20,263 nt of DNA from CANRPC01 sp964456095 (lineage in GTDB: Bacteria > Bacillota_I > Bacilli_A > RFN20 > CAG-449): positions 1 to 20,263 of the forward strand of contig CAYVZF010000017.1 of NCBI GenBank assembly GCA_964456095.1. Direction: 5' to 3'. The translations under genes and the position numbers were made by a program. This document shows positions 7,438-16,420 of the stretch, piece by piece (within the stretch, counting starts at the first letter, position 1; each line of letters starts with the position of its first letter). The notes beneath the pieces are model-generated. The model was not told where the DNA came from and searched no databases. It saw only the letters and a program-made list of their open reading frames with translations.

Positions 7438-8911
7438 AAAACATAATCTCCTCAAATGATATTTCACCTTCATCAACATAGAAAGCAAAATTGTTATCAT
7501 TAATATCATAAATTCTTGTGCTTAAAGCTTTAGTATTATTAATATATAAAACTACTATTTCATTATCGATAATCAAATCACATTTATAAGAGTAAGAATT
7601 ATTAATTGAAATAGATAATTGTCTATCACCATAATCAGATGGAGAATAAACATTATTATAGAAATTTAAAGATTTATTATTAAAATCAAATTCAAATAGA
7701 GTTTCTCCAATATTTTTATTTTCTAATAAATTAAATGTTATTCCACCTCTTGCAACACTTGAATTTCTTTTAATTTCAAAAGATAATCTAGTTTTATTTT
7801 TAGAAATAGGTTCAACAACTTTAGATTCAAACTTATTTGAGTTAAAACTAACATTTTCAAATTGTTTATTCGTAGAAACTAAATTATATCCTACTCTATT
7901 ATTTAAAACATTTTCTATTTCAGAAGGCATTGAGATTTCAAGTTCTCCATTCTTTTTTTGCTTTAATTCATGAACAACTAAATTCCCACCCCAATCAAAA
8001 TCACCTTGATTGACTTCACCAACTTTTGTAGCACACCATCCAAAAGCAAACAATCTTCCATTATCATCTTTTTCAAGTCTACCAGCATAGAAACCTTTAT
8101 CATCAATTCTATCATCTGAAGGAATTATCCACTTAGAGGATAAATCTTTAGTATATCTATAACGTGTTACTCTTTCTTGACCCTGCTCAGAAAATGTTAA
8201 ATACCAATAATCACCAAACTTAATAAGTGTAGGACATTCCATATTGTATGTTCCCTCTTCATTAGTATAAAAAACACTGTCATAATTCCAATTAATTAAA
8301 TCTATTGACTTATAGAGTTTTAAAACACCATTACCATTTAGACGAGTTGTAACAAGCATAAAATAGCATTTTTCATCTTCCATATATAAAACATAAGGAT
8401 CTCTAAAATCATTATCGCCACCAAAGAATCCATCTTCTTCATGTTTTGTCCAATTAATTAAATCATTAGATGTTGCGTGTTGTATTTTTTCATAATATTC
8501 TAAGCCTGAACTTTTTGATGAATTATGTCCTGTGTAGAAAAAATGATAAACATCATCTTTTTTAATTACAGATCCTGTCCCTAGTGAATAATCAGGATCA
8601 TAAATAGAATTTGAAAACGGAATAACGCATCCTTTTTCATCATAATGAACAAAATCCTCGGTTATCATTAAATTAATAGGATGATAACCTTGTGCTGTAT
8701 TTCTACCATCTTGTAAATAAAAAACATTCATTTTTCCATTATCAAAATATGGCATAGGATCCCCTACATAAGACTTATCTGATGAAGGATAAATTGAAAT
8801 ATTTTCTTGTTTAACACTTGATTTCAATGGAAGAGATAATTCATTTCCATTCGAGCAAGAAAACAAGCATAAATTTAACGCAAGTACATTTGTTATTCTA
8901 TTCATTTTCAT
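7430..8911 (-). CDS. Divergent GH32 (GDPMP-type) surface lipoprotein
   Basis: A 493-residue lipoprotein (lipobox LFSC, Cys19) with a GH32/GH43-like five-bladed propeller. The usual W-M-N-D-P-N-G is replaced by VGDPMPYF at 49-56. Asp51 would be the nucleophile, and this form occurs in a recognised but poorly studied GH32 branch (from memory). FRDPY (169-173; Asp171) and MECPT (224-228; Glu225) keep the other two catalytic positions. A C-terminal beta-sandwich follows from about residue 375. The start at 8911 has AAGGGAGA upstream. ATG 8905, two codons in, is equally possible. It overlaps the preceding GH32 gene by 14 bases and fructokinase by 8. It probably acts outside the cell on a different fructan linkage, chain end or fructoside than the canonical lipoprotein enzyme. 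That is inference. Confidence 0.85.
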   Translation of the reverse strand: MKMNRITNVLALNLCLFSCSNGNELSLPLKSSVKQENISIYPSSDKSYVGDPMPYFDNGKMNVFYLQDGRNTAQGYHPINLMITEDFVHYDEKGCVIPFSNSIYDPDYSLGTGSVIKKDDVYHFFYTGHNSSKSSGLEYYEKIQHATSNDLINWTKHEEDGFFGGDNDFRDPYVLYMEDEKCYFMLVTTRLNGNGVLKLYKSIDLINWNYDSVFYTNEEGTYNMECPTLIKFGDYWYLTFSEQGQERVTRYRYTKDLSSKWIIPSDDRIDDKGFYAGRLEKDDNGRLFAFGWCATKVGEVNQGDFDWGGNLVVHELKQKKNGELEISMPSEIENVLNNRVGYNLVSTNKQFENVSFNSNKFESKVVEPISKNKTRLSFEIKRNSSVARGGITFNLLENKNIGETLFEFDFNNKSLNFYNNVYSPSDYGDRQLSISINNSYSYKCDLIIDNEIVVLYINNTKALSTRIYDINDNNFAFYVDEGEISFEEIMFYE

Positions 8912-10292
8912 TTACATCAATCTCCCTTACTCTTAAATTTTTAAAGCCATCATAAATTACTCTATAATCATTCGATTCTAAAAATATTCTACTAGAAATA
9001 GTTTCTATTCCATCATCGATAAATATTTCAATAGATGATGAATCTAAAACTATTTGAATATTACAATCATTATAAGAATAATCTGTTCTTCTTATAATCG
9101 GGTTTAAATTGTTAGATTCAATCGTATTTAAATAAATATATCCATCTTTTGCATATAGTTTTACATTATTTTCTTTATTTATCGATTCAAGTATTAAATT
9201 AAAATCATCTTCCATTTTAAAATCTAATACACTATTTCTAGATATAATATTATTGCTTCCTATATATTCATCTTCTTTTACATAATCAAATAATGAATCG
9301 ATTGGTTTTTGTAAAATAAAACCATTTTTATAAGATAAAACTCTAGGTATAGTAAAAGATCCTGAATATCCATGTTTTAATTCATGTGTTTTTATAGATT
9401 TTCCCCACATTTCAAGCCAACCAATAATTATTATTTCATTACAATTTTCAATTATTTTTGGTGCATAAAAAGTATCACCTTTATCAATTTCTTTAAATGT
9501 TTCTACATCATACTTTTTATTTTCTAAATCAAGTTTACCTATCATATATAATGAAGAATTTAAATTTTTATAATTATTATCTTCTTCTTTTAATTGAACG
9601 CTTGAAAAAATAAATATATCTTTATCATCTATTTTAAAATAATCAGGACATTCACACATAATCCCAAATTCTTTATATGGTCCAATAATAAAATCAAATT
9701 TTAAATTATCTATTGTACTTCCTTTAAATACTAAAATAACACCTTCATTAGATTTTAACTTACTACCAACAAACATATAATAAGATCCATCAATCTTTTT
9801 AATAGTGGGATCTCTAAATTCGTTCTTATCAATTTTTTCATCTAATTCTTTTAAATCCACTAAAGGAATAGGTCGTTTATTAAAATTAATTTCATCGTTA
9901 GAAAAAGCTAAAAATTGATTTTCTTTTTTTAAAAATTCATTTTCAAAATGCGCTGTATAAACTAAATTAATCTTATTATCTATTTCAATTGCGCTTCCAC
10001 TAAAACAACCAGTTTCAATATCCAAATTATCAGGAGCAAGCGCAATTGAAGTGTTTTTATATTTTATTAAATCATGTGAAATAAAATGTCCCCAATGCAT
10101 TGGTCCCCAAATGGAATCATATGGATAAAATTGATAAAAAAGATGAAATGTATCATTAATTTTAATTAATCCATTTGGATCATTCATCCATCCAATTGGA
10201 GGCTCCATATGAAATTTTGCACGATAAAATTTTACAATTTTATCTTTATTATTTGCAATAAATTCATTTCCCCTATCTATTGTATATATCAT
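8898..10292 (-). CDS. Cytoplasmic GH32 beta-fructofuranosidase
   Basis: A 464-residue GH32 enzyme with no signal peptide or lipobox, so it is predicted to be cytoplasmic and to degrade imported fructo-oligosaccharides or sucrose to fructose. It has WMNDPNG at 35-41 (nucleophile Asp38), FRDPT at 159-163 (Asp161) and ECPDYF at 214-219 (acid/base Glu214). The C-terminal sandwich ends with SSSIEIFIDDG, typical of the family. The start has AGGAG about 10 nt upstream. It resembles sucrose-6-phosphate hydrolases in general layout, but the operon has an ABC importer and no PTS, so unphosphorylated substrates are more likely. It lies 17 bases after the CBM-like lipoprotein gene and overlaps the next GH32 gene by 14 bases. 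Confidence 0.92.
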   Translation of the reverse strand: MIYTIDRGNEFIANNKDKIVKFYRAKFHMEPPIGWMNDPNGLIKINDTFHLFYQFYPYDSIWGPMHWGHFISHDLIKYKNTSIALAPDNLDIETGCFSGSAIEIDNKINLVYTAHFENEFLKKENQFLAFSNDEINFNKRPIPLVDLKELDEKIDKNEFRDPTIKKIDGSYYMFVGSKLKSNEGVILVFKGSTIDNLKFDFIIGPYKEFGIMCECPDYFKIDDKDIFIFSSVQLKEEDNNYKNLNSSLYMIGKLDLENKKYDVETFKEIDKGDTFYAPKIIENCNEIIIIGWLEMWGKSIKTHELKHGYSGSFTIPRVLSYKNGFILQKPIDSLFDYVKEDEYIGSNNIISRNSVLDFKMEDDFNLILESINKENNVKLYAKDGYIYLNTIESNNLNPIIRRTDYSYNDCNIQIVLDSSSIEIFIDDGIETISSRIFLESNDYRVIYDGFKNLRVREIDVNENE

Positions 10293-10309
10293 AATTTACT
10301 ACTCCTAAA

Positions 10310-12001
10310 CTAATAAATATAATCTAACGCATAAATTTTTATGTTTTTAAAGTTTATTTTTACATCTTTCTTTGAAGCATTTTCTCCACCACCAAATTGC
10401 CATATTAATTCATAAATAGATGAATCTTTTAATGCATCACTAGTTTCAAAAGTTACTGTTTGATAATCAGTAGATATACTAAATAAATTATTAACTAATG
10501 GATCCCATGAAGATGTTTTATTAACAACAAATTGTCCATTAAGACTTTCACTTGCTTTAATATCAAATTCAAAAATATAAAATTTATTAAAATCTAATTC
10601 AAATTCATCACTAAATAATTTGCTTTGCCAATCTGTCGATGATGCAAATGACTTAACATCATATACCAATTCATTATTATCTAAATATATTAATCCTTCA
10701 GCTCCTTCTTCTTCACCGTTATGTGAAGTAAATCCTTTTGGTGTAAAAACATTAATATAATCTTTAGTGATTTTATCACCTTCTAGAGTTTTAACGCTTA
10801 AATTAGATATTGTAATAGAATTATTTAAAACATCATAATTCATCGATCCTAGTTGAAATAACAATACTAAATCATTTTTATTTTCTAAACATTCTGCTTC
10901 ATAACATATTGTTTGTTTTTGATTTTTTATAGCGCTTAGAGCATATTGTGCACCAACACCTTTTTCAACATTTCCAGAATTATAACAAATTTCAAATAAA
11001 TCAATATTTTCACTTGATACAATATCTACTGAAATAATATACTTTTGCCCTTTTAATAAATCTAAATTAGTTTTTAAAAATAGTTTTGTTTCCCAAACAT
11101 TATTGCCATTACTACCTTTTGTTATATTAATTGTTGCGGAATCTTCATTTGTTACTAATGCACCTTCTGAACCATCACTAAAATCAGTATATACATTACC
11201 TTCAATATCAAATTTGTAATCAGAAGAAATTTTTTCGACAAATGTATTTTCACCAGATTCAGCATGAATATTTATTTTAGAAATATTTATTTCAACATCC
11301 CCTGGTAATAAAGATAAATCAATTGATATTTCATTATTATCTATTAAATCCGTTATATCTTTTTCAATACAATTAAGTCCTTCAACTATATTAATTATTT
11401 CATTTTTAATATGAATACTACCTTCAACAGAAGAATTCATTTCTAATAATAATGAATATTTCATCTCATCATTTTTTTCTATATTTCTTGTTAAATATAC
11501 TTTTTTATCTAAACTATGATTGCTAATTGATATGTTATACTTACCAAACTTAACTTGATGACTTATGTCAACACCTTCATCATAAATAATTTTCCAATCT
11601 TCTAAAGAATTGTTTTCAAGTTTAAAATCTTTATATAAAGTTTTTTCACCTTTACCAGGAAGAACACTTAAAGACATATATTCTTTTGTAACATTATTAG
11701 AACTATCAGAAACAGAATAACATACTTCATAATCTCCCGTTTCAGTTGCAACAATAACGCCATTATTAATTGGAATTGATGGTAAAATACTAATTTCAAT
11801 TTTGTCTGTAATATCACCATCAATATTATCAATAGCCTCTACTCCATCGAGTAAATCAAATTCTTCGTTTACTTTACAAGTAGATTCAATATCAACCCCT
11901 GAAATAATTGGGCTTAATTCATCTTTAACATTATTTTCACCGCATGAAACACACATGAGTAAAGCACTAACCGCTAATAAATTTTTATATTTTTTATTCA
12001 T
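10310..12001 (-). CDS. Surface lipoprotein with Ig-like and tandem carbohydrate-binding-like modules
   Basis: A 563-residue lipoprotein (lipobox CVSC, Cys20). Residues about 28-115 form a bacterial Ig-like (DUF5011/HYR-type) domain with FDLLDGVEAIDNIDGDITDK and GDYEVCYSVSDSSNN. Three beta-rich jelly-roll-like regions follow at about 120-248, 262-405 and 415-563. The last two are homologous by eye to the C-terminal two modules of the secreted protein at 1057-3279: VYTDFSDG against VYANFDGE, INITKG against INIEKG, W-x-TKL in both, and LIWQFGGG against LLWEFGGE. No catalytic residues are recognised. By position, directly between the transporter genes and three GH32 genes, it is likely a cell-surface fructan-capture protein, functionally like SusE/F of Bacteroidota but unrelated. 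AAGGAG precedes ATG 12001. Confidence 0.82.
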   Translation of the reverse strand: MNKKYKNLLAVSALLMCVSCGENNVKDELSPIISGVDIESTCKVNEEFDLLDGVEAIDNIDGDITDKIEISILPSIPINNGVIVATETGDYEVCYSVSDSSNNVTKEYMSLSVLPGKGEKTLYKDFKLENNSLEDWKIIYDEGVDISHQVKFGKYNISISNHSLDKKVYLTRNIEKNDEMKYSLLLEMNSSVEGSIHIKNEIINIVEGLNCIEKDITDLIDNNEISIDLSLLPGDVEINISKINIHAESGENTFVEKISSDYKFDIEGNVYTDFSDGSEGALVTNEDSATINITKGSNGNNVWETKLFLKTNLDLLKGQKYIISVDIVSSENIDLFEICYNSGNVEKGVGAQYALSAIKNQKQTICYEAECLENKNDLVLLFQLGSMNYDVLNNSITISNLSVKTLEGDKITKDYINVFTPKGFTSHNGEEEGAEGLIYLDNNELVYDVKSFASSTDWQSKLFSDEFELDFNKFYIFEFDIKASESLNGQFVVNKTSSWDPLVNNLFSISTDYQTVTFETSDALKDSSIYELIWQFGGGENASKKDVKINFKNIKIYALDYIY

Positions 12002-12016
12002 AAAATCTTAACTCCT

Positions 12017-12655
12017 TTATAAATTATCATAATAATCATCTATATTTTCTTTAGTTTCTAATTCATCTATCGATTTGTTTAATTGTTTAGCTTTAAGAAT
12101 CTTAAAATTCTTATCATTTATTTTTTCATTAATAAGTGCTAAAAAGAATAAAACAAAAGGTATTATATATATAAAATTAACCATCCCAGTTATTGATAAA
12201 AAATAAAATATATATAATGCAATAGAATATAATGGTTTGCCAAATATTAATGTAATACAGTTAAATAACAATTGCTTAATCGTAACATTCATATTAATAA
12301 TGATTGCAGAAGAATTTATGAAGAATAATAATAAAAAACATAATACTACATAACCAATCACAATTAATACAGTGTAACTATTTTCTAAATTTGAAAAATA
12401 TAAAATATCTCCTATAGCAATACTAATAAAAACTAATTCAAAAATTGTAAATATAGATATAATTTTAAAATTTTCTTTTATAGTTATAAAAATATCTAAT
12501 AAGGATCTTTCATCACTTTTCTTACTAAAATAACTAATTACTCCAATATACATTGGGATAAAAGGAATAATTAATATTAAAGAAATAGTTAGCAAAAATG
12601 AAATAACAAAGTAATTAAATATTACATTTCCAATTTTTAAAAACTTTTCGTTCAT
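12017..12655 (-). CDS. DUF624/YesL-like membrane protein
   Basis: A 212-residue integral membrane protein with about five hydrophobic segments (roughly residues 15-42, 65-87, 92-115, 140-158 and 160-175). The N-terminus, hydrophobic layout and short charged tail (KENIDDYYDNL) fit the DUF624/YesL family, whose members commonly sit beside LplABC-type polysaccharide ABC importers in Bacillota. The function of the family is unknown to me; an accessory role in the transporter is usually assumed. Its ATG follows the TAG of the solute-binding-protein gene after one base, with no good Shine-Dalgarno, so it is probably translated by re-initiation. It lies between binding protein and surface lipoprotein, which supports a role at the membrane. 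Assignment is from pattern, not from a diagnostic motif. Confidence 0.7.
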   Translation of the reverse strand: MNEKFLKIGNVIFNYFVISFLLTISLILIIPFIPMYIGVISYFSKKSDERSLLDIFITIKENFKIISIFTIFELVFISIAIGDILYFSNLENSYTVLIVIGYVVLCFLLLFFINSSAIIINMNVTIKQLLFNCITLIFGKPLYSIALYIFYFLSITGMVNFIYIIPFVLFFLALINEKINDKNFKILKAKQLNKSIDELETKENIDDYYDNL

Positions 12656-12656
12656 A

Positions 12657-14342
12657 CTATTTTTGAGACTCTAAATATCTATCATATCCAGCTTGATTAA
12701 TCTTTTTAACTTCCTCTATTCCTCCTTGTTTAAGTTTATTTTGGAAATTATCCCAATCAGAATCAGATACACCATTAAGCATCCAATTAACAAATGTTGA
12801 ACTTATTAAAGTAGAAAGACTTGTTTCATATCTAGATAATGTATTTATTTCTTCTAATGTATAACTAATATTTGGAATACTTTCAATGTTCTCCATAGTG
12901 TATGGTTTTTCATACTTTTCTAATCTTTCTAATCTTAACGCTGCACGTGGTTCCATATTAACATAGTTATCCCATTCATTATCTGATAGATAAATACATC
13001 CCATAGGAGCATTTTTTAGTCTTAACTCATCTGTTGTTACACCTTTAGGTAATTCTTTAGTTACAAGCTTTCCATTAGAATCTAATTCTTCTTCAAATAC
13101 AACACCTTGAGGTCCATAATTAATTTGTGCAGAAACATATGGATTATAGAATCTATCTAAATATGTTAGTAATATTTCTTTTTTCTTACATTTACTAAAG
13201 ACAACACATTCACCTTTTTCAATTTCAAGTTCATTAGATAGACCAACATATTGTTTCATTGTTTCGTCATCCACTAATGGTTGCAAACAAATGTAATTTT
13301 CTTGTTCTTGTTCAGATATTACTGTTTCCATTTCCCACCAATAGAATGAACCTAATTTTTCATATCCTTTTGAATCAACCTTACCTTTTGATAAAAATAC
13401 ATCTTGCGAATCTTCAAAAGCTGCGATTTCAATTAAACCCTCTTTAACCCATGTTGATAATTCATTAACCGCGGTTTTCCATTTTTCATCTTGAATAGTA
13501 AATGTAACCTTCCCATCAACAATTGTCTTATGATCTTTATTTTCCGGGATACCAAATGATGCGATTAAATCTGATTCATTTCCTTGCCAATTACCATGAA
13601 CAAAAGATAAAGGAATTTCATCATTTGTATTTCCATTACCATTCATATCATTTTCTTTAAAAAGTCTTAATATTTCTTTATATTCACTTCTTTTTAACTT
13701 CAATCCATCTACTAAATCGCTTTCAGATAAATTAAATGATAATTTATTTTCTTTGATTAATTTACTCACCCATTCTTTATTAATGAATAAAAGATTTGGA
13801 TATTGCTTTAATCCCATTTCTTCAACTCTTGGTAATGAATATATATGTCCATCTGGAGAAGATATAGCGCTTCTTATATCTGGTCTAGCCTCTAAAATTC
13901 TTTTTAAGTTAGGCATATAATCTAAATATTCATCTATCGCTACAATTCTTCCACGACTTGTACCATATTGTATTAATTCTTTATTAGAAAATCCTGCATG
14001 ATACATTGCATCTGGATATTTACTTTCATTTGATAATATTAATGTTTTTTGAGTTTCAAATGATGTTTCACTAACATTTTCCCAAACAACATTAACATTC
14101 GTAGAATCATATAAATCCTTAAATACTTTCATATCATTATAATCATCCGCTAAAGAGTTTTTAGGTGAATATATTTTAAATGATACACTATCTTTTTCTT
14201 TTACAATTGGTTTTGAATCATCTAACCATTGATAACCTAAATCGTTATTGTTTGGATCAAAATCATCATTAGAATTAGATGTGCCTCCACACCCCACTAG
14301 CATCAATAAAGATAACACTAGTAATACATTTTTCTTTTTCAT
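12657..14342 (-). CDS. LplA-like extracellular sugar-binding lipoprotein
   Basis: A lipoprotein of about 561 residues (lipobox LVGC) that should bind oligosaccharides outside the membrane and deliver them to the two permeases. Length and features (FKIYSPKNSL, DAMYHAGFSNKELIQYG, GHIYSLPRVEEMG, PNLLFINKEWV, DMNGNGNTNDEIPLSF) match the large family-1 binding proteins that accompany LplB/YtcP permeases. The Asp/Asn-rich DMNGNGNTNDE loop at about 235-245 looks like the calcium-binding EF-hand-like loop seen in related oligosaccharide-binding proteins. ATG 14342 is preferred over ATG 14348 because it sits 9 nt from AGGAGG (14352-14357), while 14348 is only 3 nt away. GH32 neighbours suggest fructo-oligosaccharides as ligand. 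Confidence 0.88.
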   Translation of the reverse strand: MKKKNVLLVLSLLMLVGCGGTSNSNDDFDPNNNDLGYQWLDDSKPIVKEKDSVSFKIYSPKNSLADDYNDMKVFKDLYDSTNVNVVWENVSETSFETQKTLILSNESKYPDAMYHAGFSNKELIQYGTSRGRIVAIDEYLDYMPNLKRILEARPDIRSAISSPDGHIYSLPRVEEMGLKQYPNLLFINKEWVSKLIKENKLSFNLSESDLVDGLKLKRSEYKEILRLFKENDMNGNGNTNDEIPLSFVHGNWQGNESDLIASFGIPENKDHKTIVDGKVTFTIQDEKWKTAVNELSTWVKEGLIEIAAFEDSQDVFLSKGKVDSKGYEKLGSFYWWEMETVISEQEQENYICLQPLVDDETMKQYVGLSNELEIEKGECVVFSKCKKKEILLTYLDRFYNPYVSAQINYGPQGVVFEEELDSNGKLVTKELPKGVTTDELRLKNAPMGCIYLSDNEWDNYVNMEPRAALRLERLEKYEKPYTMENIESIPNISYTLEEINTLSRYETSLSTLISSTFVNWMLNGVSDSDWDNFQNKLKQGGIEEVKKINQAGYDRYLESQK

Positions 14343-14363
14343 ATACATTTTCCTCCTATTTTT

Positions 14364-15275
14364 TTATTTAAATGAACCGACTAAAAATCCTTGATCAAAA
14401 TGTTTTTCAATAAATGGATATAAAATAATAATTGGTAAACTTGAAACAATAATTGATGAATATTTTATTTGATTAGCTAATTTTATTTGTTCTATTATCG
14501 TTTCACTAGAGCCGCCCGCGCTTGAATTTGTTTCAACAGTTACTAATATATTTTTTAAAACTAATTGAAGTGGAAAGTATTTTTCGTTAGCTATAAAAAT
14601 CAAAGCATCTATATAATTATTCCAATGACCAACCGCATAAAATAATATCATGACACTAATTATTGGTTTTGATAAAGGAAGAACTATATCAAAGAATGTT
14701 CTGATTTCTCCACATCCATCAATTTCACTAGCTTCTAGTATTTCTTTAGGAATATTAGATTGAAAATACGATTTACACATAAAAACATTATATACAGAAA
14801 CTCCACCACCAATAATTAAAATAAGTGGATTATCAACTAAACCAAGTTTCGAACAAATCAAATAATATGGAATTAATCCACCACCAAAAAACATCGTAAA
14901 AATAAAGAAAAACATTATATATTTTCTTCCTGGTAAATAATCTCTTGATAATGCCCATCCAGTAGGAATTGTTAATATGATATTAAATATCGTTCCAAGA
15001 ACTGTATAAATAATTGTATTTAAATAACCAGACCAAATTAAACTTTCTTCAAATAATCTCATATAACCAGATAAAGTAAAACCAACAGGATATAAAAATA
15101 CTTCACCACCGAATATAGCATCAGGATCTGAAATAGACGCTATTAAAATAAAATATATTGGATAAACAACAATAATAGTAAGCAAAATTAAAATAAATAA
15201 TGAAACAATTTCGTAAATTATATCGCTTTTAGAACTTTTAATCTTATATTTTCTTCTTAAACTTTTTTCTTTCAT
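14364..15275 (-). CDS. ytcP: YtcP/LplC-type ABC sugar permease
   Basis: A 303-residue inner-membrane permease with about six transmembrane segments, the second of the pair forming the import channel. The cytoplasmic EAA loop, EILEASEIDGCGEIRTFFDI followed by VLPLSKP, contacts the ATPase. GGGLIPYYLICSKLGLVDNPL and the C-terminal FDQGFLVGSFK are hallmarks of the YtcP/LplC subgroup. The frame could start at TTG 15281, directly after the TAA of the upstream permease gene, but ATG 15275 is the more usual codon. Neither has a clear Shine-Dalgarno, so coupling to the upstream gene is likely. It belongs to the CUT1 family of oligosaccharide importers. Confidence 0.92.
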   Translation of the reverse strand: MKEKSLRRKYKIKSSKSDIIYEIVSLFILILLTIIVVYPIYFILIASISDPDAIFGGEVFLYPVGFTLSGYMRLFEESLIWSGYLNTIIYTVLGTIFNIILTIPTGWALSRDYLPGRKYIMFFFIFTMFFGGGLIPYYLICSKLGLVDNPLILIIGGGVSVYNVFMCKSYFQSNIPKEILEASEIDGCGEIRTFFDIVLPLSKPIISVMILFYAVGHWNNYIDALIFIANEKYFPLQLVLKNILVTVETNSSAGGSSETIIEQIKLANQIKYSSIIVSSLPIIILYPFIEKHFDQGFLVGSFK

Positions 15276-15281
15276 AACCAA

Positions 15282-16247
15282 TTACCACATACTATTTTCA
15301 GCAAACTTTTTAGAAATAAAGTTTGCTGTTATTAATAAACAAACATTAATTACAGAATTAAATAAACCAGCAGCAGTTGATAATCCATAATCAATAGAAT
15401 TTATACCAATTTTATACACATATGAAGAAAGTATTTCACTAGTTCCTAAATTACCATCTGTTTGCATTAATAATACTTTTTCATATCCACATGACATTAA
15501 ATTACCAATAGATAAAATAAGAAGCATAGAAATAGTAGGCATCAATGCAGGTAAATCTACAGAAAAAATTCTTTTAAATCTACTAGCCCCATCCATTTTA
15601 GCAGCTTCATGTAAAGCCGGATCAACTCCCGCAAGTGCAGCTAAATATATAATCGCGGACCAACCAAAATCTTGCCAGTTACCTGAAAAAATAAATAATG
15701 GTCGAAAAGCTTCTTCTTTTAAAAAAAATGGATATACATCCATATCAAACATTTTTAAAATATTATTAACTAATCCGTTACTACCAAAAAATAAGTAAAG
15801 CATACCAACAAGTACAACAAGTGATATAAAATGTGGAGCATAGAAAATTGTTTGAAGCACTTTCTTTAATTTTAAAGATCTTAATGAATTAAGAAGTAGA
15901 GCAACAATTATAGGAAGTGGAAATCCAACTAAAAATCCATATAAACATAATAAAAAAGTATTAATAAAAATATCTTTAAAATTAGGTAATGATAAAAAAT
16001 CTTTAAAATTTTGAAATCCTACCCATATAGTATTAGAACTAATAATAGAATCTCCAGGAATAAAATCTTGAAAAGCAACAAGAATTCCATACATCGGAAG
16101 ATAAGAAAAAATAAAAACGTAAATCAAAGCAGGTATAACAAAAAATAAAATTGCTTTGTGCCTTTTAAAATTAATTACTTTTCTTTCTTTTTTACTTAAA
16201 CTTGATGAAACATTAACTTCACTAACAAGTTCGACTTGTCTTTCCAT
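15282..16247 (-). CDS. lplB: LplB-type ABC sugar permease
   Basis: A 321-residue permease and the first gene of the operon. A 30-residue cytoplasmic N-terminus leads into the first membrane segment (AILFFVIPALIYVFIFSYLP), followed by about five more. MYGILVAFQDF and the EAA loop EAAKMDGASRFKRIFSVDLP are typical of LplB. With the downstream YtcP-type permease it would form the heterodimeric channel, fed by the 12657-14342 binding protein and powered by the MsmX-type ATPase encoded in the same operon. AAAGGGG lies about 9 nt before the ATG. The promoter and palindromic operator are in the 173-bp gap separating it from lacI. Confidence 0.93.
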   Translation of the reverse strand: MERQVELVSEVNVSSSLSKKERKVINFKRHKAILFFVIPALIYVFIFSYLPMYGILVAFQDFIPGDSIISSNTIWVGFQNFKDFLSLPNFKDIFINTFLLCLYGFLVGFPLPIIVALLLNSLRSLKLKKVLQTIFYAPHFISLVVLVGMLYLFFGSNGLVNNILKMFDMDVYPFFLKEEAFRPLFIFSGNWQDFGWSAIIYLAALAGVDPALHEAAKMDGASRFKRIFSVDLPALMPTISMLLILSIGNLMSCGYEKVLLMQTDGNLGTSEILSSYVYKIGINSIDYGLSTAAGLFNSVINVCLLITANFISKKFAENSMW

Positions 16248-16270
16248 AAAATGTAACCCCTTTCACATAA

Positions 16271-16299
16271 ATTATTTAAGATAAAAGTTTTATAATCAA
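16271..16299 (-). promoter_or_regulatory. Candidate promoter of the fructan operon
   Basis: On the minus strand TTGATT (16294-16299) is followed after 17 bp by AATAAT (16271-16276). The start point would fall near 16264, leaving a leader of about 17 nt that still contains the AAAGGGG ribosome binding site. A TATAAA at 16289-16294 is an alternative -10, with a poor -35 that would fall next to the palindrome. The background is so AT-rich that neither is secure. Confidence 0.35.
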
Positions 16300-16322
16300 T
16301 ATGTTTTACTTTCTATTAGTAA

Positions 16323-16342
16323 TTTTGTGCATATGCACAAAA
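16323..16342. promoter_or_regulatory. Perfect 20-bp palindrome, probable LacI-family operator
   Basis: TTTTGTGCATATGCACAAAA is its own reverse complement over all 20 bases, the size and symmetry of a LacI-family operator. It lies in the divergent lplB/lacI intergenic region, 75 bp from the lplB start and 78 bp from the lacI start. The centre is GCATATGC and lacks the central CpG usual for this family. It is not a catabolite (cre) box. Both transcription units could be controlled from it. Confidence 0.75.
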
Positions 16343-16366
16343 AAATAATATTAATATGTTATTATT

Positions 16367-16375
16367 TGCACAAAT
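16367..16375 (+). promoter_or_regulatory. Possible operator half-site next to the lacI promoter
   Basis: TGCACAAAT repeats the right arm of the palindrome (TGCACAAAA) with one change. Its left arm is not conserved (TATGTTATTA where TTTTGTGCAT would be needed). It ends 10 bp before the predicted -35 of lacI, so it could be a weak second site for autoregulation, or chance. Confidence 0.3.
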
Positions 16376-16385
16376 ATAAAAATTA

Positions 16386-16414
16386 TTTACTTTTAAATAA
16401 TATTTACTTATAAT
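16386..16414 (+). promoter_or_regulatory. Promoter of lacI, apparently leaderless
   Basis: TTTACT (16386-16391), a 17-bp spacer, then a consensus TATAAT (16409-16414). Only AAAAAT separates the -10 from the ATG at 16421, so the expected start of transcription falls on or next to the A of the start codon. No Shine-Dalgarno exists upstream of that ATG. Confidence 0.6.
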
Positions 16415-16420
16415 AAAAAT

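Noticed and set aside
7438..7509. Longer fructokinase start (24 extra residues).
   Set aside because: It overlaps the C-terminal coding part of the GH32 gene, has no family match, and a good AGGAG lies in front of the internal ATG.
16323..16342. Catabolite-control (cre) box.
   Set aside because: The palindrome lacks the TG...CG...CA pattern with a central CG; its position and symmetry fit the adjacent LacI protein better.
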